Source: Pseudoselenomonas ruminantium (GTDB lineage: Bacteria; Bacillota; Negativicutes; Selenomonadales; Selenomonadaceae). From it: 64,000 bases of DNA. The notes under the pieces were generated by a model. It was not told the origin of the DNA and did no database searches. It was given only the letters and a program-made list of their open reading frames with translations. The position numbers and the translations under genes are program-made. Positions 7,632 to 16,237 of this stretch are shown here, piece by piece. The stretch's first letter is position 1, and every line of letters begins with the position of its first letter. The DNA lies in NCBI GenBank assembly GCA_902780915.1, contig CACZHK010000010.1:1-64000 (forward strand), read 5' to 3'.

Positions 7632-7979
7632 TCAGCCTGGCGGCCACTGCATGGAGCGCCCTCCCAGCAAATGGAAATGCAGGTGCTTCACCGTCTGCCC
7701 GCCTTCCTCGCCGGTATTGGCCACCACGCGGAACCCCTTTTCCTCCACGCCCAGCTCGCGGGCCAGCTGCGGGATCACCTCCACCAGGATATGAGCCGCC
7801 AGTTCCTTGTCCTCAGCCGAAAGAGCCGCCACGCTCTCCACGTGCTTCTTGGGAATCACCAGCACATGCACCGGCGCCTGAGGCTCCAAATCCTTGAAAG
7901 CCACCACCTGCTCGTCCTCATAGACCACAGTGGAAGGAATCTCCTTGGCGGCTATCTTGCAAAAAATACAATCTGACAT
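7632..7979 (-). CDS. hinT: HIT family protein (HinT-like purine nucleoside phosphoramidase)
   Basis: A 115-residue protein beginning MSDCIFCKIAAKEIPS, with PVHVLVIPKKHV in the middle and the histidine triad VKHLHFHLLGG near the end. HinT proteins hydrolyse adenosine phosphoramidates and acyl-adenylates in the cytoplasm. The two CxxC-type cysteines at the start (C4, C7) are common in bacterial HinT. The ATG at 7977-7979 follows a GGGGGG run; a longer upstream extension is unlikely. Confidence 0.95.
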   Translation of the reverse strand: MSDCIFCKIAAKEIPSTVVYEDEQVVAFKDLEPQAPVHVLVIPKKHVESVAALSAEDKELAAHILVEVIPQLARELGVEEKGFRVVANTGEEGGQTVKHLHFHLLGGRSMQWPPG

Positions 7980-8045
7980 ACAGTTCCCCCCCTTTTGATA
8001 TCCACATATTACATATACCACATCGGCAGCCAATCTCCTGCCTGC

Positions 8046-9533
8046 TTATGCCACATCAATGAATTCCATGCCTGCCAGCTCTACCTTGTACTCACTGAGC
8101 TTATCGCACAGCTCCGACAGCATGGCATAGGTAGTTCTCCCCTTGAGAATCTGAAGGAACACTTTCTTCCTGCCCGCAAAGTCGGCATCGCTCATTTCAG
8201 AGACAGGAGCTTTTATTTCCAGGATTTCACAGCTGATCTTGCTGTTGCTGAGGATTTCTGCCTGCCGGCGGGAAATCTCTCTCGCCCTCTGACTGCTCTC
8301 CCCCAGCACCATCATGGTAATCTTTCCCGTTTCATCAAAGGCCAGTTTAGTAGCAAGATCTGAAGCAATCTTTTCAGCCCCGGTGCTCTTGTGCCTGCGT
8401 TCATAAATACGCTCGTCATGCAAGAATCGCTGCCAGCTTCCCTGATACGGATACTCATGGATGCTGCCGAAGTTGCGGATTCCCAGGCTGCTCTCGATCT
8501 CCGCTCCGTAGGAAACCTTGCGGCTCAGCACCGCCAGGACAAAGAGACCGCCCAGATAAAGCACCAACCCCATGCCGAAGCCAAGGCCAATCCATTTCGG
8601 CGTAAAGCCGGAAGAAATCCCCACAGTGGTGCCGGACTTGGGCTGTATAGCAGCCGACCTCTTGTCAAGCTCCGCCTGCACAGCCGCCATATTATAAACA
8701 GCCAATTCTTCCCCCTCCAGGGCAGAGATCACCCCGTCCACCTGGGACTTGCCATCGCTGGGGAGCTTCTTGTAGGTATCCTCATATTTCTGGCGGGCGC
8801 TGCTGATAGCTGCGATCTTCGTGCTCTGAATGCTTGACACCTTGTCCTGATAAGCCTCGGTAGCATTCATGGAAATCAGCTTGACGCTCTGGGGACCAAA
8901 GGTGGCATTCAGCTCCTGACTGTATTTCTGCAAAGCCTGGGTCAAAGTCCCGGACCAAGCCTCAGCCGTCACCCCTGCAGGCAAAACTGTATGGACTATC
9001 AGGAAGGTCTTCCCCTGCTGGTCAGGCAGAGCCACACCGTCAGCCCTGCTCGTGATGGTGCGGAATTCGCACAGATCGTACACCGAGCGAGCCATGAAAT
9101 CCTTGCCATAAAGAGCAGCGATGGCAGCTGTGAAATCATCATTATTGCGTAGGCCGTCATAGGCGCTGGCCAGCGTAGCCATGCTCTGCCCCTGCGCCCC
9201 TGCCTGCAGCTCATAGGTGCTGACCACCGAAGCGGCACTGGTAAAATCCAGCCTGTTCAGAGCGCTATCCTCATAATTCTTTTCCAAAGTCTTGTACTGC
9301 ATATACAGGGACAGCACAGACAAGGCTGACTGATGCTTGATATCCGCGTCCTTCTGCGAAACCACCCCCGCAGGCGCATTGCTGCTATGAGCAGCATTCT
9401 TGATACCCATGCCCAAGGGCAGCAGCATGGCACACAGAAGCGCCACCACCAGGATGCCTCGCCACTGTTCCAGCGCGCTCCAAAACACCTCTATAAGGTC
9501 AATCTCACGCTCTTCCAACCTATTTTCAGACAT
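8046..9533 (-). CDS. Wzz-like polysaccharide chain-length/export protein
   Basis: A 495-residue protein with a short cytoplasmic N-terminus (REIDLIEVFWSALEQW), a first membrane helix at about 25-45, a long predicted extracytoplasmic region, and a second helix around 312-336 (WIGLGFGMGLVLYLGGLFVL). About 160 cytoplasmic residues follow. This is the layout of Wzz/polysaccharide co-polymerases. I see no Walker A motif in the C-terminal part, so it is not a fused BY-kinase. No glycosyltransferase, Wzx or Wzy gene lies nearby; its upstream neighbour is a LoaP-type antiterminator. Confidence 0.78.
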   Translation of the reverse strand: MSENRLEEREIDLIEVFWSALEQWRGILVVALLCAMLLPLGMGIKNAAHSSNAPAGVVSQKDADIKHQSALSVLSLYMQYKTLEKNYEDSALNRLDFTSAASVVSTYELQAGAQGQSMATLASAYDGLRNNDDFTAAIAALYGKDFMARSVYDLCEFRTITSRADGVALPDQQGKTFLIVHTVLPAGVTAEAWSGTLTQALQKYSQELNATFGPQSVKLISMNATEAYQDKVSSIQSTKIAAISSARQKYEDTYKKLPSDGKSQVDGVISALEGEELAVYNMAAVQAELDKRSAAIQPKSGTTVGISSGFTPKWIGLGFGMGLVLYLGGLFVLAVLSRKVSYGAEIESSLGIRNFGSIHEYPYQGSWQRFLHDERIYERRHKSTGAEKIASDLATKLAFDETGKITMMVLGESSQRAREISRRQAEILSNSKISCEILEIKAPVSEMSDADFAGRKKVFLQILKGRTTYAMLSELCDKLSEYKVELAGMEFIDVA

Positions 9534-9647
9534 AAATCCACTCCTCTGATATCCGGCCTCAAGGCCGTCATTTTCTCAATTTGCTTCAAAACAAACACTC
9601 ATATCATAGCACTAAAGTCCCAGCATAGCTAGTCCCCCAGGCAAAGT

Positions 9648-10148
9648 TCATACCGTCTCCACCATATTTACAGCCGTCCAGATGTCCACGGTCTTTCCCA
9701 GCATTTCCATCCTCAGCATAACATTGTTTTTCCTCTTGTCAAACTTCTGCACGAAGCCCTCAAGCCCCATCATCTCCCCGGAAGTGAACCTCACTCGCCC
9801 CCCCTCCAGGATGCCGCAGCTGACCTCTGCCGTCAGCTTCCCGATGAGTTCTTTCTCCTCCTCTGTGACGATCTTGCCGTCATCCTCTCCCTTCCCCAGC
9901 AGCGTATAGAAATCCGCGCTCACAAAGGAAAGCAGCCTCGTGTAAAGATCATCGAAATCCTCCCCATCAGCCAAAACATACCCCGGGAACAAGACTTCAT
10001 GCCGAAGCAGCTGGACTCCCTGCTTATTCATATGGATAGGTTTCTTCGGCACCCAGAAGTGATAGCTCCGCATTAGAGGAAAGGCCTCCAGAGATTCCTT
10101 CACAGCCTCTTCCTTCCCCGTGGTCACGCGCAGCACAAATGTGAGCAT
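9648..10148 (-). CDS. loaP: NusG-family antiterminator (LoaP-like)
   Basis: A 166-residue protein with an N-terminal NGN-like domain (LTFVLRVTTGKEEAVKESLE, then RHEVLFPGYVLAD) and a C-terminal KOW-like end (RVRFTSGEMMGLEGFVQKFD, WTAVNMVE). Specialised NusG paralogues of the LoaP type are recruited to long exopolysaccharide or antibiotic operons and suppress termination. Its neighbour is a Wzz-like gene, which fits, but no long biosynthetic operon follows in this window. It has its own promoter (10186-10214). Confidence 0.88.
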   Translation of the reverse strand: MLTFVLRVTTGKEEAVKESLEAFPLMRSYHFWVPKKPIHMNKQGVQLLRHEVLFPGYVLADGEDFDDLYTRLLSFVSADFYTLLGKGEDDGKIVTEEEKELIGKLTAEVSCGILEGGRVRFTSGEMMGLEGFVQKFDKRKNNVMLRMEMLGKTVDIWTAVNMVETV

Positions 10149-10185
10149 CCCCGTCCCGTCCTTCCTAAGTATGGTCTTGCTGTCT

Positions 10186-10214
10186 ATTTTACACCATCAA
10201 AGATTCATTGTGAA
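10186..10214 (-). promoter_or_regulatory. Promoter of the loaP-like gene
   Basis: On the minus strand TTCACA (10209-10214), a 17-nt spacer and TAAAAT (10186-10191), followed by GGAAGGA before the start codon. Confidence 0.6.
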
Positions 10215-10316
10215 TACCCGGCAGTCGCAGTCGGAAAGCAAAGAAAGCAGGCTTACCTGCCAGCATCATGGTCAGCAAACGGATGCCAAAGTCATTGAAA
10301 CCAGCTCACCTATATC

Positions 10317-10343
10317 AAAAAAGGCTCCGGCAGTGCCGGAGCC
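10317..10343 (-). terminator. Intrinsic terminator after pyk
   Basis: A perfect 10-bp stem (GGCTCCGGCA with TGCCGGAGCC, one-base centre) followed on the minus strand by TTTTTT. It lies 23 nt past the pyk stop. Confidence 0.95.
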
Positions 10344-10365
10344 TTTCTTCCTACCTCTAAGAAAC

Positions 10366-11778
10366 TTAGATGGTGTAAATACGGATGGAGTTGGTGTTGC
10401 CTTCGCTGGTCTTGATGCCGCTGGTGATGATGGTGCAGTCGCCACGCTTCACGTACTCATGCTTCACAGCTGCTGAAGTGGCGCCGCTGGTCATCTCGTT
10501 CACATCGCTCCACTGGCTGCCCAGGATGGGGTATACGCCCCAGCGCAGGTTCAGCTGGCGGACGGCACGCTCATCGGGAGTGTAGGCCACGATAGCTGCC
10601 TTCGGACGGTACTTGGAAATGACCTCAGCGGTGTAACCGCTCTCGGTGGGAGCGATGATGGCTGCTGCATCCAGCTCGTAAGCCATCTGCACAGTAGCAT
10701 GGGCCACGGCGCGGGTGCGGCTCTGGAGATGCTCGAAGCCGCGCTCCATGAAGAGATCCTTATACTCCAGGGAGCCCTCAATGCGGGTAGCGATGCGATT
10801 CATGGTGGAAACAGCCTCTACCGGATAGTCGCCGGAAGCGGTCTCGCCGGAGAGCATGATGGCATCAGTGCCGTCCAGGATAGCGTTGCCCACGTCAGAA
10901 ACCTCTGCACGGGTCGGACGGGGGTTGCGCTCCATGGAATCAAGCATCTGGGTAGCAACGATGACGGGCTTGCCGGCCTTGTTGCACTTCTTGATGATCT
11001 CCTTCTGGATCAGAGGCACATCCTCAGCGGGAACCTCAACGCCCAGGTCGCCGCGGGCAACCATGATGCCGTCGGAAACCTCCAGGATCTTGTCGAAGTT
11101 CTTCACGCCCTCAAGGTTCTCGATCTTGGGGATGATCTGCATATGGCCGTGGTTCTCCTCGATGAGCTTCCTGATTGCCAGCACATCCTCAGGACGCTGG
11201 ATGAAGGAAGCAGCCACGAAGTCCATATCCTGCTGGCAGCCGAAGACAATGTCCTTGGCATCCTGCTCGGAAACGGGAGGCAGGCCCAGGGAAACGCCGG
11301 GAGCAGCCACGCGCTTCTTGGTGCTCATCTTGCCGCTGTTCTGAATGGTGGTGATAATGTCCTTGCCCTTGATCTCGTCTACCTTGAGAGCCACAAGGCC
11401 ATCGGAAAGGAGCAGGGTGTCGCCGGGCTTAACTTCGGTGTAGAGGCCCTTATGGTTTACAGAAACATGAGTCTCGTCGCCGGGAATATCCTCGAAGGTC
11501 AAAGTGAACTTATTGCCCTTCTCCAGCATGACCTTGCCATCCTTGAACTCACCAAGGCGCATCTCAGGGCCCTTGGTGTCAAGGATCAGGGAAATCACCT
11601 TGCCGGCCTTTTTGGCAGCTTCGCGCACCATGTTGATGCGGCCCAGGTGCTCCTGATGGTCGCCATGGGAGAAGTTGAAACGAGCGCAGTTCATGCCATT
11701 CTCAATGAGCTTCTCGATAACGCCCGGCTTCTCCGTAGCAGGTCCCTGGGTGCAGATGATTTTCGTCTTCTTTAACAT
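10366..11778 (-). CDS. pyk: Pyruvate kinase
   Basis: A 470-residue protein with KTKIICTQGPAT at the start, CARFNFSHGDH, ILDTKGPEMRLG, the catalytic segment IIPKIENLEGVKNFDKIL, MVARGDLGVEVP and MLSGETASGDYPVEAV. It converts phosphoenolpyruvate and ADP to pyruvate and ATP in the cytoplasm. Its length matches the basic three-domain enzyme without the extra C-terminal PEP-utilising domain of many Bacillus enzymes. It is preceded by a promoter about 155-180 nt upstream and a structured leader. Confidence 0.98.
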   Translation of the reverse strand: MLKKTKIICTQGPATEKPGVIEKLIENGMNCARFNFSHGDHQEHLGRINMVREAAKKAGKVISLILDTKGPEMRLGEFKDGKVMLEKGNKFTLTFEDIPGDETHVSVNHKGLYTEVKPGDTLLLSDGLVALKVDEIKGKDIITTIQNSGKMSTKKRVAAPGVSLGLPPVSEQDAKDIVFGCQQDMDFVAASFIQRPEDVLAIRKLIEENHGHMQIIPKIENLEGVKNFDKILEVSDGIMVARGDLGVEVPAEDVPLIQKEIIKKCNKAGKPVIVATQMLDSMERNPRPTRAEVSDVGNAILDGTDAIMLSGETASGDYPVEAVSTMNRIATRIEGSLEYKDLFMERGFEHLQSRTRAVAHATVQMAYELDAAAIIAPTESGYTAEVISKYRPKAAIVAYTPDERAVRQLNLRWGVYPILGSQWSDVNEMTSGATSAAVKHEYVKRGDCTIITSGIKTSEGNTNSIRIYTI

Positions 11779-11782
11779 GTGT

Positions 11783-11960
11783 TAACCCCCACCTTAAATA
11801 AAATATAATATATAGACGGGCGCTGCCTGAGAAAGCTGCTGCTTCCCTAAGTTCATGGCGTCGCTTCGTAGCGCCCTGTCTCGGCCTGAATTCATGGATG
11901 AGAACACTTTCCCATCCCTTTTGCAAGAACTATTCTACACGTTTTAGTCCCATAAGTAAA
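11783..11960 (-). promoter_or_regulatory. pyk promoter and structured 5' leader
   Basis: On the minus strand TTTACT (11955-11960), 17 nt and TAGAAT (11932-11937) form a promoter about 150 nt before the pyk ATG. Inside the leader, bases 11870-11880 pair with 11815-11824 (GACaGGGCGCT with AGCGCCCGTC, one bulge), enclosing further hairpin potential. It matches no riboswitch I know. The remaining 154 bases to dhaL (11961-12114) are A+T-rich without a clear gene. Confidence 0.55.
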
Positions 11961-12114
11961 ACCTTTTCAAGGGTTATGAGCTGAAAAAAATATTTTCAGA
12001 AAAGACTCTTTTTGCCTGCAAATTGCTTTAAATTCATTGCTTTTATTCATGACAGGAATACGTCTTCATCAGTAAAAATTATGCTAAAACCGAACCCGGC
12101 CTGCCAAAAAAGAC

Positions 12115-12762
12115 TCATCCACCATCCGCTTCTGCCGAAGTCCTGTGCAAGGCTCTCAGCATGAGCATGATGGTAGTAGCTCCGGGATCCTGATGACCGA
12201 TGCTGCGCTCTCCGATATAGGCAGCACGCCCCTTGCTGGCCTGAATGGCCTTGGTATGCTCCACCCCGGCCTCGGCAGCATCTGCCCCCGCTGCAAAGAT
12301 ATCCTGCAACGGCGCACCGGCCTCCGCCCTTCCCTGCATGGCCCTGCCCGCCGGGAAGAGTGCATCCAGCATAGTCTTGTCCCCCTCGCTGCTCATGCCC
12401 AGCCTGGAAACACCGGCCGCCCCTGCCTCAAAGCTCCTGACCCAGTCCAACGGTTCCATGGCTGTCTTGCCATGGCAGGCCATGCCGGCCCGCAAGAAAA
12501 ACGTGCCGAACAGAGGTCCGGCAGAGCCGCCTACCTCACTGATAAAAATCATGCCCACATGATGGAGGATGTCACCCAGGTCTTCTCTGGTTGCATCCAT
12601 ATCGGGCAAAGCAGCCAGGACCTTGCGGCAGCCTCTCGCCATATTGGTGCCGTGATCGCCGTCACCTATGGCATTATCCAAACGATTGAGTTCTCCCTCA
12701 TGCTCTATGACAGTCCTGCAGAATCCTTGCACAGCTGCCAACATAAATGCCTTCCCAGCCAT
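12115..12762 (-). CDS. Dihydroxyacetone kinase DhaL-type subunit, second copy
   Basis: A 215-residue ADP-binding DhaL protein with the magnesium-binding LDNAIGDGDHGTNMARG near residues 28-44, GGSAGPLFGTFF, DGDKTMLDAL-like EGDKTMLDALFP and the C-terminal SIGHQDPGATTIML. DhaL holds ADP and passes phosphate from DhaM to the substrate on DhaK. It is the last gene of dhaK-dhaL-dhaM-dhaK-dhaL and pairs with the dhaK copy 18 nt upstream. Differences from the first copy suggest another substrate such as a C3-C4 ketose, but that is inference. Confidence 0.9.
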   Translation of the reverse strand: MAGKAFMLAAVQGFCRTVIEHEGELNRLDNAIGDGDHGTNMARGCRKVLAALPDMDATREDLGDILHHVGMIFISEVGGSAGPLFGTFFLRAGMACHGKTAMEPLDWVRSFEAGAAGVSRLGMSSEGDKTMLDALFPAGRAMQGRAEAGAPLQDIFAAGADAAEAGVEHTKAIQASKGRAAYIGERSIGHQDPGATTIMLMLRALHRTSAEADGG

Positions 12763-12780
12763 GGGACAATCTCTTCCCTT

Positions 12781-13767
12781 CTATCGCCTGATGACAGGTG
12801 TTTCTGCCTTCGCATCATAAAGAGCCTTCAAATGCCGGTCAAGGCGCATAAGACTGATGGAAAATCCCCCCATCTCCATGGAGGTGACAAAATTGCCAAT
12901 CATTGTATCATAGACCACTATCCCCTGCTCTGCCAGGTATTGGTGGACAAATTCATTCACCACATAGAGTTCCATGATGGGTGTGCCCCCAAGGCCATTG
13001 ATGAGCACCACAACCTCGCTGTTCTCATAATTGCAGTCCAGCAGGATAAGATCCAGCATCTGCCTGGCAGTGTCGCGGGCGTTCATCATGGGACAGCGCA
13101 TGACCCCAGGCTCCCCATGCAGGCCCATGCCGATTTCCATCTCCGTTTCCCCCAATTCAAAGCATGGCTCCCCATCTGAGGGAATGACACAGGGACGGCA
13201 GGCCACCCCCACTGTGCGGAGTCCCAGGGCGGCCCATTGGGCGACATCCTTCACCCCGTATAGATCCGTGCCCATCTCCGCCTCGGCACCGGCAACCTTA
13301 GCCACCAGCAGCACCCCCGCCAGACCTCTTTGTCCTACGGATTTGTTCTTCTGGGTAGCCACATCATCCGCCACGATGACGGATTCCACCGCAATGCCTT
13401 CCATCTGAGCCATTTCCATGGCCATACGGAAATTCAGCACATCACCCGTGTAATTCACAATAATGCAGAGGACGCCCGCCTCTGTCTGCACTTCTTTGAT
13501 GCCCTTCAGAATCATATCCGGCGTAGGAGAAGAAAATATCTTGCCGGGGACAGCCGCATCCAGCATGCCGAACCCCACATAGCCACCTGGAGCAGGTTCA
13601 TGCCCGCTGCCGCAGCCAAAGACCAGTGATACCTTGTCTTTCTTCAATTTCTGCCTGACCAGGATGTTGCTGCCCGGCAGCTGCCTCAGAAGGCCGGGCT
13701 TGGCCAGAGCCATGCCACGGGTAATTTCTGCCTCCAGATTTTCCGGGCCGTTAATGAACTTTTTCAC
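12781..13767 (-). CDS. Dihydroxyacetone kinase DhaK-type subunit, second copy
   Basis: A 328-residue DhaK protein starting from a GTG at 13765-13767 after GAGGTGA. It keeps the substrate-binding GCGSGHEP and NYTGDVLNF and the histidine that forms the hemiaminal with substrate (GMGLHGEPG). In the pocket loop the usual GGSGHEPAHGG is here GCGSGHEPAPGG, so the second histidine is a proline. It is clearly diverged from the dhaK at 15032-16021. It may act on a related ketose. Confidence 0.9.
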   Translation of the reverse strand: MKKFINGPENLEAEITRGMALAKPGLLRQLPGSNILVRQKLKKDKVSLVFGCGSGHEPAPGGYVGFGMLDAAVPGKIFSSPTPDMILKGIKEVQTEAGVLCIIVNYTGDVLNFRMAMEMAQMEGIAVESVIVADDVATQKNKSVGQRGLAGVLLVAKVAGAEAEMGTDLYGVKDVAQWAALGLRTVGVACRPCVIPSDGEPCFELGETEMEIGMGLHGEPGVMRCPMMNARDTARQMLDLILLDCNYENSEVVVLINGLGGTPIMELYVVNEFVHQYLAEQGIVVYDTMIGNFVTSMEMGGFSISLMRLDRHLKALYDAKAETPVIRR

Positions 13768-13933
13768 GGTATCACCTCTTTATACTTCGTGAGCAGTATC
13801 AGAAGTTCTCATCATGGCTGACAATTCACACAAATTGCAATCAAACAAGCAGGAAACAATCAGCCTCCCTAGGAGCACATATTCGTGCTATAGCCCATTA
13901 TTTCCTGCCTGTGAAATGTTATTTTATTGTGAT

Positions 13934-14323
13934 TTACTTGCCAAGTTTCCTGATGCCTCTGGCCTCCTCCACCCGCTGGGCAATCAGCTCCAGCGGAGAC
14001 CCCAGCCTGGCCTCCACGGCAGCCAGCACCGCCCCTTCAGCTACAGGGCCATCTATCAGCCTGATATGGCGTTCTTCCATGGCCTCGATGACCATCTCAG
14101 CCGTCATGACTGCACTGCCCATATCCATGAGGATGGCCACGCCATCATCGGAGTAGACCTCCTCCACCGCCCGATAGATTTTCTCAAAACTGGTGCCCGA
14201 TCTGCCATCCTCTGTGCCGCCTGCCGCCACAATGGGAGCGTCCTTATCCGCCATCAGCTTGGCAATCTCCACCACGCCCTCAGCAAGCTTCTGGCTGTGG
14301 GACACAATCACAATCCCAACCAT
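13934..14323 (-). CDS. dhaM: DhaM phosphotransfer subunit (PTS EIIA-like domain)
   Basis: A 129-residue single-domain DhaM beginning MVGIVIVSHSQKLAEGVVEI, whose histidine is the phosphorylation site, with GSAVMTAEMVIE further on. It receives phosphate from HPr and recharges ADP on DhaL, making the kinase PEP-dependent. It lacks the HPr and EI domains fused in E. coli DhaM. I prefer the ATG at 14321-14323 because AGGAGGT lies 6 nt upstream; an ATG two codons earlier abuts that site. It sits between the two dhaKL sets and may serve both. Confidence 0.93.
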   Translation of the reverse strand: MVGIVIVSHSQKLAEGVVEIAKLMADKDAPIVAAGGTEDGRSGTSFEKIYRAVEEVYSDDGVAILMDMGSAVMTAEMVIEAMEERHIRLIDGPVAEGAVLAAVEARLGSPLELIAQRVEEARGIRKLGK

Positions 14324-14365
14324 AGTCATACCTCCTGTGTATTTGCCGTCATACCAGAAGCCGCC

Positions 14366-14998
14366 TTAAAGGGCAGCCTCCATGACCTGCAGCATCAGCA
14401 GTGAGGAAGTGGCTCCCGGATCCTGATGCCCCAGGCTCCGCTCACCCAGATAGCTGGCCCTTCCCTTGGTAGCAATGATGTCCTTGGTATGTGCCAAGCC
14501 TGCTTCAGCCGCCTCCACAGCCTTGCCCAGAGCCTCCTTCAAGGTCGCCCCTTCTTCAAGGGCATCTGAAAGAGCACGCTCAGCAGGACAAAGGGCATCC
14601 AGCATGGTTTTCTCGCCCTCTTCCGACTTGCCCCGCTGCTTGACGCCAGCTATGGCAGCTGACAGAGCCTTGAGCAGATCCTCGCCGCCCATCTCAGCCA
14701 CGCCCTTGCAGGCCATGCCAGCCTTCATAAAAGCAGTGCCATAAAGAGGACCGGATGCTCCGCCCACGGTGGAAACCAAAGTCATGCCCACTTCTTTGAG
14801 CATGCTTCCTACCTCCCTATCGGCCATATCAGGCAGTTTTTCCTTCACCGCCGCAAAACCACGAGCCATGTTGATGCCGTGATCCCCGTCACCGATCTCA
14901 TTGTCCAATTCTGTCAGAAAATCCTTCTGTTCCTGAATCTTGTCAGCGATAGCCTCAAGAATCTCGCACATTTTTTTACTATCGATCATAAACTCCAT
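14366..14998 (-). CDS. dhaL: Dihydroxyacetone kinase ADP-binding subunit DhaL
   Basis: A 210-residue DhaL with LDNEIGDGDHGINMARGF near residues 31-48, VGGASGPLYGTAF, GEKTMLDALCPAERA and SLGHQDPGATSSLLML. It carries the tightly bound ADP that DhaM rephosphorylates. It follows dhaK by 33 nt and precedes dhaM by 42 nt. The exact start is uncertain between two ATGs three codons apart (14998 or 14989). Confidence 0.95.
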   Translation of the reverse strand: MEFMIDSKKMCEILEAIADKIQEQKDFLTELDNEIGDGDHGINMARGFAAVKEKLPDMADREVGSMLKEVGMTLVSTVGGASGPLYGTAFMKAGMACKGVAEMGGEDLLKALSAAIAGVKQRGKSEEGEKTMLDALCPAERALSDALEEGATLKEALGKAVEAAEAGLAHTKDIIATKGRASYLGERSLGHQDPGATSSLLMLQVMEAAL

Positions 14999-15031
14999 CC
15001 CCTAGCACTATGCAGCTGAAGGTACGCCCCC

Positions 15032-16021
15032 TCACTTATGAAGGGCTGCCGTATCAGCCGGAGCCTCATAAAGCCTCTTCATCTCATCGTCCAGTTTCAG
15101 CAAGGTCAGAGAAAACCCGGCCATTTCCATGGAAGTCATGTAATTCCCTACCATGGTATCATAAACCTTTACACCCTTTTCCATCAAGCAATCCTGCACA
15201 AAATTGTTGACAATATAAAGTTCCATCAAAGGGGTGGCACCCAAGCCATTCACCAAGAGCACCACTTCACTGCCCTTGTAATCAATATCCTCAAGAATCT
15301 TGTCCAGCAACTGCCTGGCAATATCATCGGCCTGCTGCAGCTTCTCACGGTGAGTGCCGGGCTCCCCGTGGATGCCAATGCCGATTTCCATCTCTTCATC
15401 TGTAAGAGTAAACCCCGGCTTGCCTGCTGCAGGCACGGTGCAGGGAGTGATGGCCATGCCCATGGTGCGAACATTGGCAATGACCTTCTCAGCCACGGCC
15501 TTGACCTCCTCCAGGCTGCCCCCTTCTTCTGCCTTTGCCCCTGCGATCTTATGCACCAGGACTGTGCCAGCCACGCCCCTGCGGCCCGTAGTATAAAGGC
15601 TGTCCTTCACTGCCACATCATCATTGACTACCACATAATCGGCCTTGATGTCCTCATCCCTGGCCATGTCGATAGCCATCTCGAAATTCATCACATCACC
15701 GGAATAATTCTTCACCACGCAGAGCACGCCTTCATCAGTAGCCACAGCCCTGATGCCTTCAAGGATTTGGTCGGGAGTAGGCGAAGTAAAGACCGCTCCG
15801 GCCACAGCCGCATCCAGCATGCCGGTGCCAACAAAACCACCATGAGCAGGTTCATGCCCGCTGCCGCCGCCGGAAACCAGAGCCACCTTGCCCTCTTTCC
15901 TGAGACTTCGCACCACCACATTGCCGCAATCAAGTTTCCTGAGTTTGGCAGGCCTGGACTTCACCAGCCCCAGCACCATCTGCTCCTCGACTTTTTCCAC
16001 TGCGTTGATGATTTTCTTCAT
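15032..16021 (-). CDS. dhaK: Dihydroxyacetone kinase substrate-binding subunit DhaK
   Basis: A 329-residue protein with GGGSGHEPAHGGFVG, NYSGDVMNFEMA, and the catalytic histidine loop GIGIHGEPGTH. It binds dihydroxyacetone covalently through the histidine for PEP-dependent phosphorylation to the glycolytic intermediate DHAP. It is the first gene of the five-gene dha operon, with GGAGG before the ATG and a promoter whose -10 overlaps a palindrome (16063-16106). Confidence 0.96.
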   Translation of the reverse strand: MKKIINAVEKVEEQMVLGLVKSRPAKLRKLDCGNVVVRSLRKEGKVALVSGGGSGHEPAHGGFVGTGMLDAAVAGAVFTSPTPDQILEGIRAVATDEGVLCVVKNYSGDVMNFEMAIDMARDEDIKADYVVVNDDVAVKDSLYTTGRRGVAGTVLVHKIAGAKAEEGGSLEEVKAVAEKVIANVRTMGMAITPCTVPAAGKPGFTLTDEEMEIGIGIHGEPGTHREKLQQADDIARQLLDKILEDIDYKGSEVVLLVNGLGATPLMELYIVNNFVQDCLMEKGVKVYDTMVGNYMTSMEMAGFSLTLLKLDDEMKRLYEAPADTAALHK

Positions 16022-16062
16022 GATGCGACCTCCAATGCAAACTAAAAATGTCAGAATTGTTG

Positions 16063-16106
16063 TTACACCCAGGTGTTAGTATAGCAGTAAGTCCTAAAAA
16101 ACACAA
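16063..16106 (-). promoter_or_regulatory. dha operon promoter with operator-like palindrome
   Basis: On the minus strand TTGTGT (16101-16106), 17 nt and TATACT (16078-16083). The inverted repeat TTACACC/GGTGTTA at 16063-16078 touches the -10 and start region, a typical repressor position. A separate short palindrome CATCATGATG lies at about 16111-16120. Confidence 0.6.
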
Positions 16107-16170
16107 GAATCATCATGATGAATTGCACTGACATACACCATGATAAGAATCGACTGACATGGAAATTTTC

Positions 16171-16199
16171 TTGCACCTTGCATTGATTGAGCATAGAAT
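16171..16199 (+). promoter_or_regulatory. Promoter of the DUF1703-type ATPase gene
   Basis: TTGCAC (16171-16176), a 17-nt spacer and TAGAAT (16194-16199), followed by AAGGGAG before the ATG at 16238. Confidence 0.6.
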
Positions 16200-16237
16200 A
16201 TTAACAAGTACAATACTCAGTAAGGGAGTGAACAAAT

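Noticed and set aside
8046..9533. Wzz-like protein as a fused tyrosine kinase
   Set aside because: The cytoplasmic C-terminal part has no Walker A or B motif and no Tyr-rich tail.
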